Assembly: GCA_041691815.1 (NCBI GenBank)
Contig: JBEPTZ010000189.1
Location: 1 to 6,251, forward strand
From: 70-18 sp041691815
Lineage (GTDB): Bacteria; Pseudomonadota; Alphaproteobacteria; Acetobacterales; Acetobacteraceae
Length of the DNA stretch: 6,251 bases
Reading direction: 5' to 3'
A program made the translations under genes and the position numbers. The notes under the pieces are model-generated. The model did not search any database. It saw only the letters and a program-made list of their open reading frames with translations, and had not been told where the DNA came from. Position 1 is the stretch's first letter. The number at the start of each line of letters is the position of its first letter. Below, in pieces: positions 1-6,251 of this stretch.

Positions 1-74
1 ATCTCACCCATATTGTTGGTGGGCCGGTTTAGTTTTTTTTAATATATTGTATTTCAACCCCCCGGGGCCGTCAC

Positions 75-111
75 TTTTTTTTTTTTTTTTTTGGGGCGGG
101 GGGGGGGGGGG
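75..111. repeat. Homopolymer block: T18 followed by G4-C-G14
   Basis: Positions 75-92 are 18 consecutive T and positions 93-111 are G except for one C at 97. Long homopolymers are rare in GC-rich genomes and are prone to slipped-strand mispairing; the G-run could also form a quadruplex on the + strand. It lies about 220 nt upstream of the permease start, so a length change would alter spacing in the leader, not a reading frame. It could equally be a sequencing or assembly artefact, because runs of this length are error-prone. Confidence 0.85.
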
Positions 112-147
112 CGCGGCCCCGCGCCCCGCCAAGGGCAGAGCCCTTGG
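108..147. repeat. Pair of adjacent GC-rich hairpins (REP-like or terminator-like)
   Basis: Two perfect inverted repeats sit back to back. The first has 9-nt arms GGGGCGCGG (108-116) and CCGCGCCCC (119-127). The second has 8-nt arms CCAAGGGC (129-136) and GCCCTTGG (140-147) around a 3-nt AGA loop. On the + strand no T-run follows. On the - strand the hairpins are followed by a C-rich run and then 18 A, not U, so neither direction fits a standard intrinsic terminator. The arrangement resembles repetitive extragenic palindromes, but repetition elsewhere in the genome cannot be seen from here. Confidence 0.55.
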
Positions 148-159
148 AACCCCGGACTT

Positions 160-191
160 TGTTACGTTCCCGGTGAGGCGGCAACGTAACA
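160..191. promoter_or_regulatory. Candidate operator: 9-bp inverted repeat with 14-bp spacer
   Basis: Arms TGTTACGTT (160-168) and AACGTAACA (183-191) are perfect reverse complements separated by 14 bp. The arm centres are about 23 bp apart, roughly two helical turns, which suits a dimeric DNA-binding protein. The repeat borders the AT-rich patch likely to hold the operon promoter. A second, overlapping pair, GGAAC (146-150) and GTTCC (166-170), is also present. I cannot assign a regulator; the spacing does not match NifA or FNR sites. Confidence 0.45.
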
Positions 192-216
192 TAAAGTTTC
201 GTTATTTTGCGTTGAG

Positions 217-230
217 TTGCTCGAGATCAA
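217..230 (+). promoter_or_regulatory. FNR/FixK-type binding site upstream of the permease-gadB operon
   Basis: The 14-mer TTGCTCGAGATCAA matches the FNR/FixK consensus TTGAT-N4-ATCAA at 9 of 10 defined bases, and fully matches the rhizobial FixK2 form TTG(A/C)-N6-(T/G)CAA. It lies about 100 bp upstream of the permease start codon. For a class II activated promoter centred at -41.5, transcription would begin near 265, but the hexamer expected at -10 (253-258, GAGTTT) is poor. A class I position or a repressive role downstream of an earlier promoter is also possible. Confidence 0.5.
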
Positions 231-235
231 GGCGG

Positions 236-253
236 CCGCCCTCCGAAGGGCGG
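236..253 (+). other. GC-rich hairpin in the operon leader
   Basis: CCGCCCT (236-242) and AGGGCGG (247-253) form a perfect 7-bp stem with a CCGA tetraloop. An alternative stem, GGAG (252-255) with CTCC (261-264), overlaps its right arm, so the two are mutually exclusive. Only three T follow, which is too few for an intrinsic terminator. Whether this is transcribed depends on the unmapped start site. Confidence 0.3.
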
Positions 254-331
254 AGTTTCGCTCCAGACGGCAGGGTTCCGGCTCCTCGCGGGCTGAGGTG
301 CCGAACCGTCGTCAGTCATGGAGACGAAACA

Positions 332-1825
332 ATGTCCTCCCCCTCGGATGGTGGCGATGGCGCGGCGAGCGGCGCGGTACGGTTCTCGGTCTGGGCCGTG
401 GCGCTGATGACCGCGGCGGCGGTGGTGAGCCTGCGCGGGCTGCCGATGATGGCCAAGGAAGGCCTGACGATGTGGTTCTACATCGGCTTCGCCACGCTGC
501 TGTTTCTCATCCCTGGCTCCTTCGTGGCGGCCGAACTCGGCGGAATGTTCAACACCGACAAGGGCGGCATCTATACCTGGGTGCGCGAGGCATTCGGCAG
601 CTCCTGGGGTTTTGCCGCGGTGTGGCTGCAATGGATCCAGAACGTGGTGTGGTATCCCGTTGTGCTGGGCTTCACCGCCGCCACCCTGGCCTATCTGGTG
701 GGTGATGCCGGGTTGGCCAGCAATCATATCTACAACTTCGCCGTGGTGGTTGTGGTGTACTGGCTGGCCACCTTCCTGGCGATGTTCGGCGAGCGATCCT
801 ATGGCCGCTGGTCGCAATGGCTGTTCGTGCTCGGCACGGTGGTCCCCGGCGTGTTCCTGATGCTGCTGGCCGCCGTGTGGCTGTGGCAGGGGCATCCGGC
901 GGAGATCATGCAGCAACTGCTGGCGACGCCGGCGGCGACCACCCCGGCCATGGCCGGTCAGCAGGTGCATCCCTGGCTACCGAACATCTCCGGTTTCGGC
1001 AGCATCGCCTTCCTGGCCGGCACCATCCTGCTGTTCGCCGGCGTGGAGGTGCAAGGCGCGCGTGCCGGCCTGATGCGCAAGCCGGCGCGCGAATTTCCCG
1101 AGGCGATGATCGTGGCGGCCGGCATCGTGTTCCTGCTGTTCACCCTCGGTTCGCTGGCGGTGGCGACCATCATCCCGCTGAAGCAGCTCAGCCTCACCGC
1201 TGGCATCATGCAGGCCTATACGGTGTCGCTGGGGCTGTTCCACCTGTCCTGGCTGGTGCCGGTGGCGGCGGGCTTCCTGGCGGTGGGCGCGCTGGGGCAG
1301 ATCATCACCTGGATCGGCGGGCCAAGCCGGGCGTTGCTGCAAACCGCCGAGAACGGCGAGATTCCGGCCTGGTTCGCACGCACCAATGCGCATGGCGCGC
1401 CGCAGACCATCCTGGTGCTGCAGGCGGTGATGGTCTCGGTGCTGGGCCTGTTCTACCTGCTGTTCCCTGATCCGAGTGCGGCGTTCTACCTGCTGAGCGC
1501 GATGACCGTGGCGCTCTACCTGGTGATGTACCTGCTGATGTATGCTGCGGCGATCAGGCTGCATTACAGCCGCCCGGACGCCGAGCGGCATTTCCGGGTG
1601 CCGGGCGGCACGTTGGGGATGTGGCTGATCGCCGGCGGCGGGTTCGTCGCGGTGCTGTTCGCGCTGGTGGTCTCGTTCTTTCCGCCAAGCCAGGTGCCGG
1701 TGGGCTCGCCGGGGCTTTATACCGCCATGGTCGCCCTGGGGCTGGTGGTGTTCGGCGGCGCGCCGTTCCTGCTGCATGCGTTCAAGAGCCCGCAATGGCT
1801 GAGCGCTGCCGAAGCGAAACGCTGA
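332..1825 (+). CDS. gadC: GadC-like glutamate:GABA antiporter (APC superfamily amino acid permease)
   Basis: A 497-residue inner-membrane carrier that probably exchanges external glutamate for internal GABA. About twelve hydrophobic segments are visible, near residues 17-36, 46-68, 91-123, 133-153, 161-186, 220-241, 257-281, 305-330, 357-378, 383-408, 430-451 and 462-483. Stretches recalling E. coli GadC include LSLTAGIMQAYTV (287-299), the GGPSRALLQTAENGEIP region (329-345) and the FPP turn after segment 11. The start was set by a GGAG ribosome site at 320-323, 8 nt before ATG; the upstream open frame is low-complexity. It lies 33 nt before a glutamate decarboxylase, which strongly favours the glutamate/GABA role. 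After the last segment only about 14 residues remain, so the pH-gating C-terminal plug of E. coli GadC appears to be missing. A related permease with different amino acid specificity is the main alternative. Confidence 0.85.
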   Translation: MSSPSDGGDGAASGAVRFSVWAVALMTAAAVVSLRGLPMMAKEGLTMWFYIGFATLLFLIPGSFVAAELGGMFNTDKGGIYTWVREAFGSSWGFAAVWLQWIQNVVWYPVVLGFTAATLAYLVGDAGLASNHIYNFAVVVVVYWLATFLAMFGERSYGRWSQWLFVLGTVVPGVFLMLLAAVWLWQGHPAEIMQQLLATPAATTPAMAGQQVHPWLPNISGFGSIAFLAGTILLFAGVEVQGARAGLMRKPAREFPEAMIVAAGIVFLLFTLGSLAVATIIPLKQLSLTAGIMQAYTVSLGLFHLSWLVPVAAGFLAVGALGQIITWIGGPSRALLQTAENGEIPAWFARTNAHGAPQTILVLQAVMVSVLGLFYLLFPDPSAAFYLLSAMTVALYLVMYLLMYAAAIRLHYSRPDAERHFRVPGGTLGMWLIAGGGFVAVLFALVVSFFPPSQVPVGSPGLYTAMVALGLVVFGGAPFLLHAFKSPQWLSAAEAKR

Positions 1826-1858
1826 ACCGTCACACACCGCGACCAGAGGAGACGACCC

Positions 1859-3271
1859 ATGGCCATCCATCGCAAGGCGGATATCCGCCACGCTCTGCTC
1901 GACGATGTCTACGCCTCGGCGGACCTGTCGGTGGTGCTGCCGAAATACCGCCTGCCGCCGGGCGAACAGAACCCGGAGCACGCCTATAGCGTGGTGCATG
2001 ACGAATTGCTGCTGGACGGCAATTCGCGGCAGAACCTCGCCACCTTCTGCACCACCTGGATGGAGCCGCAGGTGCGTCGGTTGATGGACGAATGTGTCGA
2101 CAAGAACATGATCGACAAGGACGAATATCCGCAGACCGCCGAAATCGAGGGGCGGTGCGTGCATATGCTGGCCGATCTGTGGAACTCGCCGGCGGCGGCG
2201 GACACGCTGGGTTGCTCGACCACCGGCTCCAGCGAGGCGGCAATGCTGGGCGGGCTGGCGCTGAAATGGCGCTGGCGGGCGGCGCGGCGGGCGGCGGGCA
2301 AGCCGACCGACCGGCCGAACCTGGTGACCGGGCCGGTGCAGGTGTGCTGGCACAAATTCTGCCGCTACTGGGATATCGAACTGCGCGAGATTCCGATGGC
2401 GGCGGGGCGGCTGATCATGTCGCCGGAGGAGGTGCTGGCCCGCTGCGACGAGAACACCATCGCGGTGGTGCCGACGCTGGGGGTGACGTTCACCTGCCAG
2501 TATGAGCCGGTGCAGGCGGTGAGCGAGGCGCTCGACCGCTTGCAGCGCGAAACCGGGCTCGACATCCCGATCCACGTCGACGCCGCTAGCGGCGGCTTCC
2601 TGGCGCCGTTCGTGCTGCCCGGGCTGGTGTGGGATTTCCGCCTCGACCGGGTGAAGTCGATCAATGCGTCGGGGCACAAGTTCGGCCTGGCGCCGCTGGG
2701 GGTGGGCTGGATCGTCTGGCGCAGCGCCGAGGATTTGCCGGAGGAACTGATCTTTCGGGTCAACTACCTGGGCGGCGAGATGCCGACTTTCGCACTCAAC
2801 TTCTCGCGCCCGGGCGGCGAGATCGTCTGCCAGTACTATAATTTCCTGCGGCTGGGGCGCGAGGGTTACGCGCGCATCCAGCGTGCCTGCTACGCCAACG
2901 CCGCCAGGCTTGCCAGCGGCATCGCGGCGATGGGACCGTTCGAGATCATCTTTGGCGGCGAGACGGAGGGCCTGCCGGCAGTCTGCTGGACGCTGAAACA
3001 GCCGGCGGCGGCGGGCTACTCGCTGTATGATCTCGCCGACCTGCTGCGCACCCGCGGCTGGCTGGTGCCGGCCTACTCGATGCCGGCGGCGTGCGAGGAG
3101 CTGGTGGTGCAGCGCATCCTGGTGCGCCACGGTTTCAGCCGCGACATGGGGGCGCTGCTGCTGGACGACATCGCCCGCATGCTGGAGCGCCTCAGGCGCC
3201 ACCCGGTGCACAGCCCGCTTTCGGAGGCCGAGGCCGGCGGCTACAACCATGCCGGCAGGCCGCACGCATAG
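1859..3271 (+). CDS. gadB: Glutamate decarboxylase, PLP-dependent (GadA/GadB type)
   Basis: It converts L-glutamate plus a proton to GABA and CO2, probably in the cytoplasm. The 470-residue length is close to E. coli GadB (466) and family signatures occur throughout: TGSSEAAMLGG (122-132), GPVQVCWHKF (158-167), HVDAASGGF (239-247) with the PLP-pyridine aspartate D241, and INASGHKFGLAPLG (268-281) with the Schiff-base lysine K274. QYYNFLRLGREGY is also typical. The start has a strong AGAGGAGA site with GGAG 7 nt before ATG. The N-terminal 14 residues, which bundle in the E. coli hexamer at low pH, are present at similar length. The penultimate residue is histidine (H469), the same place as the autoinhibitory H465 of E. 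coli GadB. It forms an operon with the antiporter upstream. No frameshift or missing catalytic residue is seen. Confidence 0.96.
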   Translation: MAIHRKADIRHALLDDVYASADLSVVLPKYRLPPGEQNPEHAYSVVHDELLLDGNSRQNLATFCTTWMEPQVRRLMDECVDKNMIDKDEYPQTAEIEGRCVHMLADLWNSPAAADTLGCSTTGSSEAAMLGGLALKWRWRAARRAAGKPTDRPNLVTGPVQVCWHKFCRYWDIELREIPMAAGRLIMSPEEVLARCDENTIAVVPTLGVTFTCQYEPVQAVSEALDRLQRETGLDIPIHVDAASGGFLAPFVLPGLVWDFRLDRVKSINASGHKFGLAPLGVGWIVWRSAEDLPEELIFRVNYLGGEMPTFALNFSRPGGEIVCQYYNFLRLGREGYARIQRACYANAARLASGIAAMGPFEIIFGGETEGLPAVCWTLKQPAAAGYSLYDLADLLRTRGWLVPAYSMPAACEELVVQRILVRHGFSRDMGALLLDDIARMLERLRRHPVHSPLSEAEAGGYNHAGRPHA

Positions 3272-3282
3272 CAGGAGGGTCG

Positions 3283-3366
3283 GTGGCCGTGGCGCTGGAT
3301 CGGGGGCGCTGCGATTGTGATGCGGCGGCCTGGATATGCCAGTATAGTCGCAGCAGTTGTGCATGA
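3283..3366 (+). CDS. Possible 27-residue small protein with four cysteines
   Basis: A perfect AGGAGG ribosome site (3273-3278) starts just after the gadB stop and lies 4 nt before a GTG at 3283 (or 10 nt before a second in-frame GTG at 3289). The frame runs 27 codons to TGA at 3364-3366. The product would be small, with cysteines at 10, 12, 19 and 26 and one tryptophan; a cysteine spread like this can bind metal or respond to redox. Against it, codons such as ATA, AGT and TAT are unlike the neighbouring genes, and the strong ribosome site may be chance. No homologue is recognised. Confidence 0.2.
   Translation: MAVALDRGRCDCDAAAWICQYSRSSCA
3343..3348 (+). promoter_or_regulatory. Weak candidate -10 element for fixLJ
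   Basis: TATAGT matches five of six bases of the TATAAT -10 consensus and is about 40 nt upstream of the fixL start. The only -35-like sequence, TTGTGA at 3315-3320, is 22 bp away, which is too far for a normal housekeeping promoter. It is listed because no terminator is visible between gadB and fixL, so whether fixLJ has its own promoter or is co-transcribed is open. Confidence 0.25.
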
Positions 3367-3388
3367 CATCTGCTGATCGGGAAGCTCG

Positions 3389-5327
<1,939 letters not shown>

Positions 5328-5335
<8 letters not shown>

Positions 5336-5948
5336 CGCGGTGATTCACCTGATCGATGATGATGACGGGGTGCGCCAGTCGCTGGCATTTTCGCTGACCG
5401 CGGCGGGACTTGCGGTGCGGACCTACGAGTCCGCTGTTGCCTTCCTGGCGGCGCTGCCGGGCCTGCAGCCTGGCTGCGTCGTCACCGACGTGCGCATGCC
5501 GGGGATCGACGGACTCGAACTGCAACGTCGCTTGCAGGAGCAGGCGGTGAACATGCCGGTCATCGTCATTACCGGGCATGGCGACGTGCGGCTGGCGGTG
5601 GATGCGATGAAGGCGGGAGCGTTCGATTTCATCGAAAAGCCGTTTGACGACGATGTGCTGCTCGCCGCCATCCATGGCGCGATGGCGCATTACGACCGAA
5701 ACGGCGGGCGCGAACTCGAAGCGGCGCAGACCCGGGGCAGGCTGGCGTTGCTGTCGGCACGCGAGCGTGAGGTGCTGCACGGGCTGCTGGCGGGGCATCC
5801 CAACAAGACGATTGCCTATGACCTCAAGATCAGCCCACGCACCGTCGAGGTCCACCGCGCCAATGTGATGACCAAGATGGCGGCGGGCAGCCTCTCGGAA
5901 CTGGTGCGAATGGCGCTGATTGCCGATCTTCTCGCGATGGGCCGATAA
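5328..5948 (+). CDS. fixJ: FixJ-type response regulator (receiver + LuxR-type DNA-binding domain)
   Basis: A 206-residue transcription activator, partner of the kinase just upstream. The receiver domain (about 5-120) has the acidic pocket DDD (10-12), phospho-acceptor D54 in TDVRMPGIDG, T82 and K104, at the same numbers as classical FixJ. The C-terminal helix-turn-helix (about 143-200) contains the FixJ/LuxR signatures SPRTVEVHRANVMTKM and SLSELVRMAL. I chose ATG 5328, which overlaps the fixL stop by 8 nt and gives a start aligned with known FixJ proteins (M-T near the N-terminus); in-frame ATGs at 5301 and 5313 would add 9 or 5 residues inside the fixL end. The overlap suggests translational coupling and matched amounts of kinase and regulator. 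Its expected target is a fixK-like gene, not present in the window. Confidence 0.95.
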
Positions 5949-5959
5949 CGCTGGCCGAT

Positions 5960-5973
5960 TTGCGTCAGGTCAA
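5960..5973 (+). promoter_or_regulatory. Candidate FixK-type site upstream of the receiver gene
   Basis: TTGCGTCAGGTCAA fits the FixK2 form TTG(A/C)-N6-(T/G)CAA, but matches only 7 of 10 defined bases of the FNR consensus TTGAT-N4-ATCAA, so it is weaker than the site at 217-230. It is in the 110-bp gap after fixJ, 85 bp before the next start codon. If it works at -41.5, the -10 would fall at about 5996-6001, where TAGGCT (5997-6002) is a poor match. Confidence 0.3.
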
Positions 5974-6025
5974 GGCGCAGGCTCGAGGCTGCTGCCTAGG
6001 CTGACCCGGGAAATCCTTTGTCAGG

Positions 6026-6041
6026 CGGCTCATGTGAGCCG
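6026..6041. promoter_or_regulatory. Perfect 7-bp dyad beside the ribosome site of the receiver gene
   Basis: CGGCTCA (6026-6032) and TGAGCCG (6035-6041) are exact reverse complements around a 2-nt centre. The right arm touches the GAGGGAG ribosome site (6041-6047) of the next gene. As RNA it would be a stable hairpin (about 6 bp with a 4-nt loop) able to affect translation; as DNA it could be an operator. No T-run follows, so it is not an intrinsic terminator for fixLJ. Confidence 0.35.
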
Positions 6042-6058
6042 AGGGAGCGGCCGGTTCG

Positions 6059-6251
6059 ATGACCTCGGGAGCGCCTCTTGTGCTGATCGTCGCTGACGAC
6101 CTGGCGGTGCGCGAGTCGCTGAAATTCGCGCTTGAACTGGAGGGGCTGGAGGTTGATGTCTGGGCCCGCGGCGCCGATATGCTCGCCTGCCCGCGGCTGA
6201 TGCACGCCGATTGCCTGGTGCTCGACGACCAGATGCCCGGCATGGATGGTT
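6059..6251 (+). CDS. Receiver-domain response regulator, 3' end cut by window
   Basis: Only the first 64 residues are visible. They form the start of a CheY-like receiver: beta-1 VLIVADD (8-14), a helix with VRESLKFALE, and the phosphorylation strand CLVLDDQMPGMDG (52-64) with D56 aligned to D54 of FixJ. The first pocket position is alanine (A12) where FixJ has aspartate, but D13 and D14 remain. ATG 6059 follows GAGGGAG (6041-6047) by 11 nt, a rather long gap. It is 110 bp after fixJ on the same strand. Bradyrhizobium has a single-domain receiver gene between fixJ and fixK2, and this may be its counterpart. Whether an output domain follows cannot be seen; it could instead be a second FixJ-like protein. 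Confidence 0.85.
   Translation, partial: MTSGAPLVLIVADDLAVRESLKFALELEGLEVDVWARGADMLACPRLMHADCLVLDDQMPGMDG

Larger units (their letters stand above)
1..331. other. Non-coding leader upstream of the glutamate/GABA operon
   Basis: I see no convincing gene in these 331 bases. The first 60 bases are unusually AT-rich for this window, with a T8 run at 33-40, and may be the tail of an upstream transcription unit or a contig edge. After that come a T18/G-rich homopolymer block, two adjacent GC-rich hairpins, a 9-bp inverted repeat, an AT-rich patch (about 187-215) that is the likeliest place for a promoter, an FNR/FixK-like site, and a further GC-rich hairpin. The frame of the downstream permease stays open back to position 47, but that stretch reads through homopolymers as poly-Phe and poly-Gly, so it is not believable protein. 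Confidence 0.7.

Noticed and set aside
146..168. EcfG-type general stress promoter (GGAAC ... CGTT)
   Set aside because: The elements are present but only 14 bp apart, shorter than the 16-17 bp normally needed.
160..191. Dyad as a NifA site or sigma-54 promoter
   Set aside because: TGT and ACA are 26 bp apart instead of 10, and there is no GG-N10-GC -24/-12 element with the expected flanks.
47..331. 95-residue N-terminal extension of the permease
   Set aside because: It translates homopolymers and hairpins into poly-Phe and poly-Gly; ATG 332 has a good ribosome site and gives the usual family length.
3272..3388. Intrinsic terminator after gadB
   Set aside because: Only short, distant complementary stretches are found and no T-run follows, so co-transcription with fixL cannot be excluded.

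Overview
This window looks like a piece of a GC-rich alphaproteobacterial chromosome. The evidence is strong G/C at third codon positions, a soluble haem-PAS FixL with its FixJ, and FNR/FixK-type sites. A Rhodospirillales or Acetobacteraceae-like host is plausible, but the genus cannot be told from the sequence. All supported genes lie on the + strand.

Region 1 (1-331) is a non-coding leader. It starts AT-rich, then has an 18-T run followed directly by a 19-nt G-rich run, two adjacent GC-rich hairpins, a 9-bp inverted repeat (160-191), an AT-rich patch and a 9/10 match to the FNR/FixK consensus at 217-230. Region 2 (332-3271) is a two-gene operon: a GadC-like glutamate:GABA antiporter and a full-length GadB-like glutamate decarboxylase, 33 nt apart. 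Together they would import glutamate, consume a proton by decarboxylation, and export GABA. Region 3 (3272-3388) is a short gap with a possible 27-residue cysteine-containing ORF and no clear terminator. Region 4 (3389-5948) encodes a FixL-type oxygen-sensing histidine kinase with three PAS domains and an Asn-Gly repeat at its N-terminus, overlapped by its FixJ response regulator. Region 5 (5949-6251) carries a weaker FixK-type site, a perfect short dyad, and the start of a receiver-domain protein cut by the window edge.

The genes suggest one circuit. FixL senses oxygen through haem and phosphorylates FixJ. FixJ would activate a FixK-type regulator, expected just beyond the right edge by analogy with the Bradyrhizobium fixL-fixJ-receiver-fixK2 order. 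FixK could then act at the site upstream of the glutamate/GABA operon. This would place glutamate decarboxylation, best known as an acid-resistance system, under low-oxygen control. The gene identities are well supported by motifs; the regulatory link is inference from two short sites and gene neighbourhood.
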